Shown: one piece after another, positions 25,930-38,800 of the stretch
How the letters are laid out: each line of letters opens with the position of its first letter
Numbering within the stretch: the stretch's first letter is position 1
DNA from: Neodiprion pinetum
Taxonomy: Eukaryota > Arthropoda > Insecta > Hymenoptera > Diprionidae
Reading direction: 5' to 3'
Length of the DNA stretch: 64,000 bases
NCBI RefSeq assembly: GCF_021155775.2
Contig: NC_060236.1
Location: 28,534,238-28,598,237 of the forward strand
Notes under the pieces: model-generated
The model's database searches: none
What the model saw: the letters and a program-made list of their open reading frames with translations, nothing else
What the model was told of the DNA's origin: nothing
Made by a program: the position numbers and the translations under genes

Positions 25930-28900
25930 GATAGATAGACAGATTGAGTTTATTGTGTGTGCATGTGTGTGAGAGATAGATAGATAGATAAAGAGGGAAA
26001 GCGGAGAGGGAGAGAGAGAAGCGGACAGCAGTGAATTATCACGCATATCCAAACTTGTGAACTAACCTCATCCAGCGAGCCGAAAGACAAAAGAGAGTGT
26101 GAAATATGGTTAGGTGTGATTGCTCGGCGGGCGAATGTAATATATTCACATATTCTTAGCCCGGTGCAGAGACAGAGAGGGTGGGGAAAACGGCATATTG
26201 TTGGGACTTGGTAAGCTCGGGGGTGGTTGCAGGACGCGGGGGGGGGGAAAGACGGCTGCGTTGAACGCGAGGGTGGCATTATACGTGTATGGTTATATAC
26301 ACAACAAAGCAAAGTTTCACTGCCGTATTTAAACTTTTATTTGAAAACTTTTTAATACTTTCCTTTTACTGCGCGAGGGGTTAAGAGCCGGTTGTTTGTG
26401 ACCGAGAGAAAAGCACGCGAGGTTTTCGTCGGTGGTTACAGGCATTAGCCAGCTAGCCGTACCGACACACAAGAACCGAGCCTAACTGCTCTGAGGGTCT
26501 CTTGGATCACAAATATTTCTTTCTCTCCATGTTCATTCAAATCCGATATATCGGAGGTGTATCGCCACCTCGTGGCGAAAACTAAGCGACTTCAAGATGG
26601 CCGCATATTTAATTTAAAAACTCGTTTTTTTCCCAGTTTTTTAGGCTCGATCGACTTGATGAGGGAAAATGGAAGCCTGATAGCTTGCACGGGGTTATCT
26701 GTTCTCTGGTAATCGCGTAATTGGCTTCAAACGATCAGCTGATTACTCTTTCGAAGCCATATTGATTCATCACGCCCAAACGGGTTCGGTTGTGGTGCAT
26801 AAGTGTTTTAATTTTTAATCACAACGGTGGCAGTAACGAGTAACGAGCATCTAGAGGGGTTAAACTAAACTCGAAGAAACGAAGTTGGCTCCAAGTGTCT
26901 TTCCTGATGCGCGTCCGCGGACCTGCGACACTTTAAACTTTCGAGCAATAAACGGGAAATAAAACCGCCAGTTTCAGTCGATCACGTCTGTGCACATCGC
27001 GGGTTACTGTTCATCATTGAATTTTATATCTCACTGGAATGAATTTCCCTCCGTGACAGCTGTGTACTAAGAATTTAACCTCGGAAAATTCATTATACAA
27101 ACTGAATCAATATGCTGCGGTTCGGCGCACCGAAAATCCTAACTCTCGAATGAAAATCGACTGATCACGGGCATCGGCAAGAGGAAGGAATGAAATTTCG
27201 AGTCTGACACGATAAGAATTAAACAATGAAAAACATGGCATCTTATTTATCAAGTGTACGATTCGGTTTGAATGATGAAAAACTTAGTACTGACGAAAAA
27301 TTACGAAACCAATGTCATTTATCGTTTACCAAATAACGCGACGCAACGGAAATACTGGGATCCACTTTAACCGCGGAAAAATTCTATGAGGAAAATTTCA
27401 TCAGAGAGAAGAGATAAAAATGCGAGGGAGTTGGGAGCCGCTGTACCAGAAATTGCAAAGCTGGCCTGCATGTAACGTATTAACAATGTACAATATTGAG
27501 ATTGGTTTTCGGTCGGAGCGGCTGGCGAGAACCATTGGGACCTGACCTAGACTGGCTATCTACAACCCTTGTTCGTTCCCTAACAACACACTTGCATACT
27601 GCAGGCGAGAATAACGCGATCAGACCCGTCCTTTGTTCGCTGTTATGCATTTTCCTGCTCATTACTTAGTAATTCCCCTTTTCTCCTTTCTTTTCTCCGC
27701 GCGACTTCAGGCAATAGGGAAGAAGTTTTTTTCCCCCCACTTCTTTGAATCGGAATTATTAATCTTTCTTGCGGCAAGCTCAAACCGAAAGTTTCATAAC
27801 CAGAATATCCCCTTTTTGCGGGGATATACCGAGCCTTTTTAGCGTGCGGGTGTATCAGGCATCATCCGCGAGAAAACAAACAAAGACATTCGAAGCCACC
27901 CTCTGGTCTCTGATCCGCGTTCTCATCCGGCTTGCTAGTCTTTCAAAATCTCAATATACGTCGAGGCATGGCCGAACGAGGCTAGGGCGAACCTGCAGTG
28001 AAAAGAAACGACGGAGTTTATACCGTTGTAACCATAACCGTAACCAAGTTTCTTTCTGAATTCTACTTGCGCTCTCTGCGGCCTCGCTGCAGTTCAGAAA
28101 CTCAACTTTGCGTCTCCCTTTCAATTAATGGAAATGTTTACCGAGCTAATTTCAACGCCGGCGTTCTCTTCCTGCGGTTTAGCTAATTTTCTCGACTGTC
28201 GCGACATCCTTCCCGCATCTGCCACGCCCCCTGACTGCATCTGAAATACGGCGTGGAAAGGGGTGGGGGAAGCTCGAGTCTCAGTCATTCGCGAGACGCC
28301 GAACGATCATCATCTAACGCAACGCGCTGTAAAACGCGTACTCGCCGCCAACTATAAGCCTAGCTCACCTTCTTTATTCGCGCTGCTCTTTATCTCCGTT
28401 GCCTTTGGCGGTGCGGACGGCTTCGGTATCTCTGGAAAATTAAACGAAATAGCGTGATAGTCGATTGTTTCGCATGTGTTCTTGAAAATTATAGAACTAG
28501 CTCTTCTTCAAGTTTTTAACAGTATACTTGAATAGTTCACAAGCCGTTGAAGAAATTTTTCATTCTATTCTACAGGTGAAATTTTTGTCTAATATTTTTT
28601 TCTACAAAGTCCTGCGAACTGAGACTGTATACAAAGCAATATTTGAAACGATATTCAGAAAATACTAGCTAATTTATAAGTTTCCCAAAGAGACTTGGCG
28701 TTCTGACGAAGAGTTGTGACTTCTCTTCCTTGTCTAAGGGAAGATTTCAATTTTTTTTGCTTTTCTCTGCATACCATTGTATTAGACGAGAAGTTTGATA
28801 AAGTAAATTCAAAAGGACGAAAAACTGAAAATGAAAAAAACTCTAGCCAGGCAATAATCTCAATGAACCATTCGTCGCAGATTATTTCTTCTCTAATGAC

Positions 28901-29758
28901 AGGAAATAAAAATCGGTAGACATTCGGAGTGAAAAAAATGTAGCGGGTTTGTCAATTGCTTGATCGTGATTTCTTCGTCATCGTACATCCGCAGACATAA
29001 ATTATGATCAACTTACCGTACAGCCTGATGGAGCCCTCGGTTTCTCCGAGTGAATTCTTGCTGATGCATCGATAGCTGCCAAAATCGCCAGGCTGAAGAT
29101 TCCTGATGGTCAGTTTCATGTCGGCACGATAACTGTTCTCCGTTGTTTCGGTTGAGTATTTTTTCGTTGGCAATACCATCACGCTGTTAAAGACCCAGTA
29201 ACTTATCGCCCTGGGGTGCGCCTCCGTTTGACAGTCGATAGTAACGTCCGTTCCAGCCGGCGCTCCGACCAACTGATTTGGCACCCATATCATCGGCGAA
29301 ACTGAAAGCAACGAATAAAAATTGTTGAAAAATGGAGAGCGTGAGGAGCTTGAAATAATTGAAAAAGTGTAAAAAAACGAAAGAGTGTGTTTTTTTTTTT
29401 AAACCAAAATTGGGCTCAAATTTGATTATAGAAATTCGCAAATTTCATCTCTTTCGTCGTTGCCTATTTTTCTTACCGTTTTCTTTTTTGAGCATGCAGC
29501 CCGAAATTCCGTAGAACGGAAGCGAAAGAACCGACGTGTTTTAATTTATTCAAAGAGACTGATTTCTTCGAGCCTCGAGGCCAGCGCTGCTGGATCGGGG
29601 AGAAGTATGCGTTAATTATGGGTCAGCACAGAGCCAATCTGCGAAACTGTGGCTCACCGTTGGCACGCCGCATACCATGGAGCTAATATACAGAGACGCA
29701 TAGCTCGCGCGTTTGGCATATAGAGTCCTTCAAGTCACTAATCATCTCCTACGACTTG

Positions 29759-29810
<52 letters not shown>

Positions 29811-32800
29811 GCTCTCAACCATGGTCTCTCGACGTCTTTTGTCTCTATCGCTACATTTCTCGTCTTGACTATGTCAAAGATTGATTAAACAAAGGAACGA
29901 AAGATCAAGAAGAGTCCCAATTTTCGAATTTCAATTTCATCGTGAGTTTAGTTTCTAGTATTGATTTTGTTGTTTATTTTTTTTTTTTTTTTGTACTGGA
30001 GCGTGGATTCGATTACGGATCATACGTAGAATTGTACACGTCGATGTTTCATCGTCGTCAATATCCTTCCATCGAGACCAAGCGATTAACCCCCGGTGGG
30101 AAGATTATTGTTTTCACAACCCAGAAGGCCGATTTTTGCCGTTTAATTTTTCACGAGTCCTTAACACCGTCTGACCCCGTGTATCAATTCAACTTCGCCT
30201 CTGGGTATCCGGAATATAATTTCCCAGAGGTCATTTCAGGGATATAAGAAAATCAGTTTCTCTTATCCCAAATACCACCCTTCTTCATACCTCTCTAAAA
30301 ATTCTGCAAACGCGACTTCGGTAGAGATTTTTCTGGACTCAAACTACGTTCAAGAAATTGTACGAGGCTTTTTTTGGGTGCGGATATAAATTGACTCATA
30401 GTAATCAATGAATTTTGTCTCCAAAGCTTTTTCCACAAAGTCCGATTAAACAACAGACTCGCAAATGGTAGAAAACAATAAATTATGTAGAGTACCATAT
30501 GGTTACGAAAAAAGGTATTCAAATGCCAAAATAACATGACTGATTTAATCGAAATGGAACTGAATCAATAAGTTATTGCGCCTTGGCGAAGTTCAACGAA
30601 TACTGCAACTTTTTACATGATACTCGGCAGGCTGACAATGAAAGAAAATCTTCTCACATGGATTTTCTCATTGAAAAGTCTTTTATCAATTACTCGCGAA
30701 ACTTTGAATTCACCCGTTCATTGCACACATTGTTCCCATTATAAATCTATTATACATATATAGACGACGATATCATCTTTACGTCAAGTTTCGTTACAAC
30801 CCACGATAAAATACCGATAATTATAAGCGTATGAAACGAGGCTGGGATGAAAAATTTATGACGAATCGTAAGAAAAATGCGAATAAAAAAAGACAAAGAG
30901 AAGAAGAAAAAAAAATAAAAAAAAACAAAAAATCCACCAGGTCAGTAAAATTAGTTTCGTCGCCGAGTTTGATCAGATTTCATTCCAATTCCAGTATTCC
31001 TGTGATATGTTTTTTCGAACTCGTACCGACACGGTTCCCGTCCTGTTTTTCCTGCTACTGCCGTTGAAATTGGTGTATTTATTTATATATATATACCTAT
31101 CCTAGGCAATAGCTATGGCTGCCGGAGGAACGTCTAGATGCAGAAATACACGGAGGCGAATACAGTACACACGGTGATACAGCGCGATTATCTACTGCAA
31201 GCGTATTTGCATAATACGATAATAATCACGTAGCGTTGCGGGGGTGAGAGATTGAGAGAGAGAGAGAGAGAGACGGGGTTTAACGCCTGGAAAACTGGGC
31301 TAAGTGAGAGAGAGTCTGCACCGGATATCTTGGAGGTAATCCGATGCACGTCGCATTTCGAGGATGCAGGCACCTCCTCCTCGGAGTGACGGTAGTCAGT
31401 TAGGCAGCTTATTTAGCGAGAGAGATCCTTACACAGCGCACCGTCTTCCCCAGGGACTTTCTGCACTTCCACAATTCCCGACGATCAAGAACACGTGTAA
31501 TGAAAATTTGCATTTAATCACCCGCTGATGTTCAGTTTAAACAAAAGCATCGTTTCGCATTAATATCAATGAATCGGTGCAATCAAGCAATGAATTTATT
31601 CGATGATAACGGATCGTTTATCCGTTTACAAATATTCATACAACAAGATTTATCTCGAAATTCATAATAGGGAACCTGCATGCATCTGAAATCTCTGTAT
31701 TCCTCTATTGGACTCGAAAGTAGGATGAAAAATGATGAATTTTCCAATACAGTTTCTTTTTTCGAGCAACATTAACGCTGCAATAATTTTTTCTCTTACA
31801 CTAATTTTTCTCGGTAAATTTGAACCGGCAACCATTTTTCTGGACCCCTCTGTCAGCGCCACCAGGTGACACGTTCGGGCACTATGCTCGGCTGTAAGCA
31901 CCGTCTGCTCCGAGCAAGCCGGAATCCTAACCTGCAATATTAATATTTGAAGCTGTGAAGCATAGTTGGCGTTGTCGAAATTGTATTTATCTCTGTAAAT
32001 AACTATTGGTTTGGTTAAAATAAAAAGACAACTATGGATCCATCAGCTCCGCAACCAAATTTAGATTGGTACCTGTATTGTTTTGTACCATCTTGTAAAA
32101 ATACAACAAGTTCAACTCCAGAAAAGATATTTATCCGAGTGCCAAATAATGTATTAAAACGGAAGGCTTGATGCGATTCAAACTACATTTACATGGTGTA
32201 TAATAAAGTTAGGATTCCGGCTTGCTCGAAGCAGATAGTGTTTACAGCCGAGCATAGTTCCCGAACGTGACATCTGGGGGCGCTGATAGAGGGGTCCAGC
32301 AAAATGGCTGCCGGTTCAAATTTGCCGAGAAAATTTAGAGGACAAAAAATTATTTTCTGGCGTTAATATGGCTCGTAAAAAAAAACTGTCTTGGGGAATT
32401 CATTATTTTTCATTCTACTTTCGAATAATATTAAAATTAAAAAACATGCAAGTTCCTTATTGACGTATGATGCGAGAAATGGATAAAAAAAAAATTTTTT
32501 TTTTCATAAGAAACAGAGAAAATTCTCTTACCCGTCGAACAAACTATTCGATTCTACCTGCGAGGTCTGTAAATAAATTTCGGACAAATTTTTTTGCCAA
32601 AGCTTAAGCAGCGTGGCGAGTTTATTTAATCACGTGCAATCGCTTCGCAAATCGGACGGTGCCGAGCGTGTCTCGTTTTTCGATCACATTTTTTTTTTCA
32701 TTTATTTATTTTTTTTCCATCGCCGCAGACTGATTACATATGCAAATAAAGTGACGTTCGATGCAACCGCGGTACGAGATATAGGGTAGATATAATCAGA

Positions 32801-35800
32801 GTAAAATGTTGAAAAAAGAAAAGAACCGAGCGTAATGCATGTGAGAATATTTTTCACCCCGACGACTGTACGCTTAATTCTTCGTTATTTGCGAGGCGTA
32901 GATTTTCACGTACAACTGAGTGTGCATAAAAGCGTGTAAAAAGTGTTTTCAAATATAGATTTATCACGCGTCTGTCGAGCGTTGTTATAAATCAATCATC
33001 GGCGTAAATGGTACCTGCAGGATGGAGGAATATCTTTCACAGAATCACCTGGACTGTGCAACACGATTTTTCCTCTCCATCTCGCTTCGGATCTCTCATT
33101 CTTCGCAATATTACACAAAGTGATACGTATGTTCTCGTTGAGCAAACTGTAGCAGCCATCAAGGGTGTAAAATTCGGAAGGGAGTTGGAACTCCCTGTGT
33201 AAAGAAATTAACACCGCAGACTGTATAATTTTACTATACTGAGAAAAATTTAATTTGTTGTAGTACCTAACTAAAAAAAATTCAGTAAAACAAAAATTGC
33301 AACGCAAAATCAGTTTGTGAGGTTTACTCTACTTTTTTAGCTAAACAAAGCTTTAAGGTCAATTTATTCTTGGACAAGCGTCAAATTCTCGCAACAGTTG
33401 CAAGAAAATATAGCAACAGTGATCGTAATGAGAAAGAATAGTAACGAATAACAAACTAACTTTCGTGTATACATGCATGTATGTATATTACGACTATAAC
33501 CTCAAAAATTTTGACAGTTGTCGGTGGCAGTTGTGCTCAACACGGACGGTTGTCAAAAATTCTTAGGTTAGATACATCGCGGCGTACTGTCATCTAAATT
33601 TACGACGGTTGGCCAGCCTGGAAAGCAGCCGCTTTCGAATTCTAGCGTGCGCGCATTGAATCTTAGCAAACGACGAATCGTGAGGTCGTTAAGAATTCAC
33701 TCTGTATAATAAAACTTGGAACAATAATGAAACAAGAAATAAAAATATTCATTTATAAGTCCAAAACTACCGAACCAATTTTGATTTTTGTTTTTTCCAT
33801 GGATAACTGCAAAAGTCTGGCCAGATTTTAGGTTAGGTTATATTTCGTTACAACTAGATCAATACTTTTAGAGATATAACGATATTTGCAAGCCAAGTCG
33901 TAACGCGATCACAAACCCTATTGCGAACGCTGACTGAACTCTTACGTATAGAGAAAAGTTATGTTGAAGAGTTTTCAAGGTCTCGACAAGCTTCGCGAAA
34001 AAAGTTTTGCGAAAGTATACGGCTTGTGTCTAACAGTTTTTCCACAAGAAGGATCGGGAAATATATAGTTTAGTGCAATAAAGTTTTTCATTTTGTTGTC
34101 GATTATACAAGAACGTGAATAGTTTTATGCAAAATATTACGCGTTACATATTATATTTCGAGGAAAAATTCAACGTAATATTCGTTCTTCGTAGGGTGCA
34201 AAAAAAAAAAAATTTAAAAAAAAAAAAAAAACTAGGAGAGTTTGGCTATTTCATTAACCCCTCTGCTACAAGGTTGGCCATATTCCGGTTCTCTTAATTC
34301 TTTGTTCATCCTTCTGGAAGCTCGGCAATATATCTTTCTCCGGGAATATGCTTTCTTCGCCCTGTTGATTAGCCCGAAGGATGAAGCGAACGAGAGAGCG
34401 GGAGAGCGAGAGAGAGAGAGAGAGAGAGCGATAGGGAGAAAAGGGAGAAAAGCGTGGGCGAGAGTGCGTATAACGCGGGTATAACGGCGTCTGAGAATAG
34501 CGCTGGGGGGATGAACGTTGCGGAGAATAAACGAGGCTCTAACCGCTTCTATTCCGGCGCACTAGTAGGTATATACATACACACACACACATATATATGT
34601 ATATATATATATGTATAGGGTAAATAAAATATGCCTCGGCCCTCCTAAATATTCAAAGGGCGACGCCGCGCAGTCTCGGTGCCGGTGAACGAGAAGCAAA
34701 AGTAGAACCTGGAGCCGAAGTTGAAGCTGAAGCTGAAGGCGAAGCCGAAGCCGAAGCTACGGCCATCAGGGAACGAGGGGGCAGCTCGTGACGCCCCGTA
34801 TAAGAGATCCTACACCGCCTTTCACGCATTGTGTGTGCCGCAGTTACCACTGTCGGTGAGGGGTGTACGCGATACGTGTAAGCGAAGGAAGTGACGCGAA
34901 CAAATGGAGGGCATAAGAGGGAAAAATGACCAAGAGCCTCGGGACCAGAGCCTGGGCTCTTGCCTGCGGGTCGTTCTGTATTTCCCTTGAGTATCAGGCG
35001 AGTGATCCGTGCCGCAGGAACTACGCACGCCTGCCTGCCTTCCGTATTGCTGGAAAGTGGATACATCCGAGGAACGGCCTCGGCGGGGATGCGAAATTTT
35101 TTGGAATTTTTTTTATTTTTGTTTATTTTTTTTTTTAAGAGGAAAGAGGCGGAAACGATGAAAGCGTACCGGGGGAAAAGTATCATTTTTTCACAGGTTT
35201 GAAAGATAATTTTGTGCAGAAATGGGGGTCGTCGCGATGTGGTTCGAATATTGTCCGAATGTTTTTTTTGAAAATTTGTTTGTAGGAAAAAAAGGGCGAA
35301 AGCGATGAAAACATGCGCAGAAAAATTTAATTTCCTTCATACGTGCGCAAGAAAATTTTACAACAAAATGGGGATCGTTATAATAACGCGATCGAAATAT
35401 TGTCCGATCGTTTTTTTTTTTTTTTTCTTTTTTTTTGAAATTTGTCTATACGAGGAAAAGACAAAAGTAATGAAAACATAGCGAGAAAAATTTTATAGTG
35501 AAATGGATGTCGTTACAACAATGTGGTTCAAATATTGTTAGAGGTTTTTTTTTTGAGATTTGCATTTGCGAGAAAAAAGGCGAAAGCGATGAAAATATGC
35601 TGAGAAAAAAAATCATTTTTTCACAGGTTTGAAAGATAATTTTGTGCAGAAATGGGGATCGTCGCGATGTGGTTCGAATGTTGTCCGAATGTTTTTTTTT
35701 GAAAATTTGTCTGTACGAGAAAAAGGGCGAAAGCGATGAAAACATACTGAGAAAAATTTAATTTCTTTCATACGTGCGCAAGAAAATTTTACAACAAAGT

Positions 35801-38800
35801 GGGAATCGTCATAATAATGCGATCGAAATATTGTCCGATCGTTTTTTTTTTTGAAATTTGTCTATACGAGGAAAAGACAAAAGTAATGAAAACATAGCGA
35901 GAAAAATTTTATAGTGAAATGGATGTCGTTACAACAATGTGGTTCAAATATTGTTAGAGTTTTTTTTTTTGAGATTTGCATTTGCGAGAAAAAAGGCGAA
36001 AGCGATGAAAACATGCTGAGAAAAAATAACATTTTTTCATAGGTATGCAAGAAAATTTTATACTGAAACGAGCATCGTGTAAAAAACGCGGTTCAAATAT
36101 TATTCGAATTATAAGAAAAGGTGATGCTAGTTACTATATTCATTGTTAATGTGATTATAGTCGTCAATACTGCATTTTGAGGTTATTTTAATTTTTATAT
36201 CCAATGGATGACATTTTATTTTCGACAAGTCCATCATTTTCGACGTTCAAATTACTTTTAAGGACATATAGAATTTAATTATTTTTTCTTCAGCTAACCC
36301 TTATTTTTAAGACCTTTCAATTTTTTCATACAATTGCATAATGTTTATACGACACATTTACGTCTAATTATTCGGACTCTGAATCATTTTTCAGATCTTT
36401 CAGAATACTTGAAACGACTACGTTAACGTTTATGGATATATATTTCTCCAACATCATTGTGTTTTAATAGATTAATCACTTTTGAAACGCTCAAGAATTT
36501 GTCAAGTTTTCAAAAATTCTTCAAACCATCAGATACATATCTAATATACCGTCTAATTTTTAGAAATTTTTTATATCAACGATTTTGTTCCAGCCCCTGA
36601 AAATTCGAAAACATTCAATCAACGCGTCTAAAATTTCCAATAAAAATCTTCGATAAAATTCGTAAATACGAACGACGGAGTATTAATTCAACTAAAAAAT
36701 GAAGAAATTTCTACGACTTTCGATACAGTGACGCGTGTTTCAAGCTCAATTTATGAACTCGTAACATTGATCCGCGAAACATGAGCGATCGGAGAAAGAA
36801 AAATATCGTACGTCTAAGAAAGGATGAAAATAAATGAATCGACAATAAAAAAAAAAGATAATGAAACTGTTGCGTCGGTTAACCGACAAGGAGTTACAGA
36901 TATTAATTAAAAGCACTTACATTCGACGTCGACTGTTATCCTTTTACTGACAGATGGAGGCACGCCATTTGTAGCGATGCAGAGATAAGCACCCATCTCG
37001 GTCCGCGAAATCCTCGTCAGATTCAGCTGCTCGCCTTCGTACGCCAACACTGTTTGACCAATAAAACGACACTCAAACGTTAATTAACAAATAAATAAAC
37101 CGGCACAAGCGACGCGTTAAATGTTACAGTTGGCTGTAATATTATCGCCCGGAGGAAAGTGTACAAGCTGTTAGATTAAATTTATCACAAATCGCTCTAG
37201 TTAGATTATTATTTAACTATTTTTTTTTTTTTTTTATCTAATTGTACGAAGTTCATTCAAAGACTCCGTGTAACACACGAGTCATTGAATTATTTCCCGA
37301 TACTCGCAGACATTGCTCGAGAGTGAAGAAAAAGGCTTGGCGGAAAACAGTTTTGTGATTAAAACGAGCAATCGTAGAGTTATAGGTAATTTTCAAACCT
37401 TCGTTTATAATTGACGAACAAATTAGAGGATGAGAAAAACGGAAATCTTGATTGACGAGGATGATCGACGTACGTCGTCAGGGATACAAATCGTTGGAAA
37501 AAAAAATAAATAAAAAACAAACTGCGACAGATTGCATCGTGCGATTGTGTAAATGATTATTTGTCGCGAATAAATATACGGGGGAGTTGAAATGGGGGGT
37601 GGGGGGTGAAATATTGAAGGAAATCGATTTTTTTCGCCGCTCACCTGGATATACGCGTGTACGTAGAAATTGCACACTTTTACGCACACTCGCGTGGATC
37701 ATAACGCGTATTTACACCGCAGGAGATATTAGATAGGTATAAATAGCCGTTGCGCCGCTAATGTCACCCACGAGGAAAGCCCCGCAGCTATCGCCTTGCA
37801 ACAATGGTGTAACGAGCTTTTGATCGCGCATCTACTATACACTCGGCCTATCGATTTTCGATGGATATTTATGTACATGGTGGCAGGTATTGTATGTATA
37901 TTGTACATAACGAAGTGCAGGGGCGGGGGTTAAAAACTAGTAGGGCTGAATGATGGAAAGAGTGAAACGTAATTGCGAACTTTCAAAAACGCGATAATCT
38001 GATTCGTAGAGTTATTGAAATGTGGAAAGTTCGAGTACGGTAAATTTGGAAATGTCAAGACACGGAAGGATCAAAATATCGAATTTTCAAAGGCGTGGAA
38101 ATCTAATTGGTAGAATTATCGAAATTTAGAAAGTCCAAGTGTGCAAAATTGAAAATGTGGAAATGTGAAAACACAGAAGGATCAATGTATCGAATTTTCA
38201 TAGACGCGAGAATCTAATTTGTAGAAATATCGAAACACAGAAGGAGCAAAATATCGAAGTTTCGAAGGCTTGAAAATCTAATTGGTAGAATTATCGAAAT
38301 GTAGAAAGTCCAAGTACGGAAAGCGGAAAATGTAGAAATGTGAAAACAGAGAAGGGTTAAAGGATTAAAAAAATTATCGAATTTTCAAAGACGCGAAAGT
38401 CTAATTCGTAGAATTATTGAAATGTAGACAGTTTGAGTACGAAAAATGGAAAGTATAGAAATGTCAAAAAAGACAAGAACCAAAATATCGAATTTTGAAA
38501 GACGCGAAAATCTACCGATTCTACATTTTGGCATTGTCCTATCTTCTGACCGTTTAATTTTTTCTCTCCTCTCCATGCTTTGACTTTTCTGCATTTTTAA
38601 ATTCTATAAAGAAAAAACTTTGTTCGATATCGCAGCAATTTTGCTTTTTTCGAGTGAATGAAATAAATTTTCACCGGTAAAAATACGCGTAGCATAAAGT
38701 CAGGTGAGTATTTCTTCCATCGGGTGAATAATATTTTATTCTGTAGCAAGTTTATTTGTTAATCAGCAAAAGTTAACCAATCGATTTGTACTTGGGTGAC

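Larger units (their letters stand above)
22106..29016 (-). other. DIP intron E-F (6.9 kb)
   Basis: This intron holds a pogo/Tigger-type MITE (22635-22968), an inverted repeat with a CRE-like core (23041-23300), a GA/GATA microsatellite (about 25893-25990) and a perfect YY1/PHO motif (CAAGATGGCCGC) near 26594. Open frames on both strands show no recognised domain. Confidence 0.6.
29302..36920 (-). other. DIP intron D-E (7.6 kb)
   Basis: The intron contains a (TC)n run (29761-29809), the THAP-bearing inverted-repeat element (31668-32469), a short hairpin (33497-33570), GA and CA/TA microsatellites near 31251, 34405 and 34578, and the higher-order tandem array (35130-36115). No other coding exon was seen. 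Confidence 0.6.

Noticed and set aside
33828..33843. TTAGG telomere-type repeat
   Set aside because: Only two units are present, as expected by chance.
34653..35186. 177-codon minus ORF with Ala/Ser repeats
   Set aside because: The Ala-Ser repeat comes from a GAAGCC/GAAGCT simple repeat and the start from a poly-T tract; there are no splice sites or domain.
35862..36050. Repeated near-identical minus ORFs (also 35446-35745)
   Set aside because: They are copies produced by the 428-bp tandem array, not paralogous genes.
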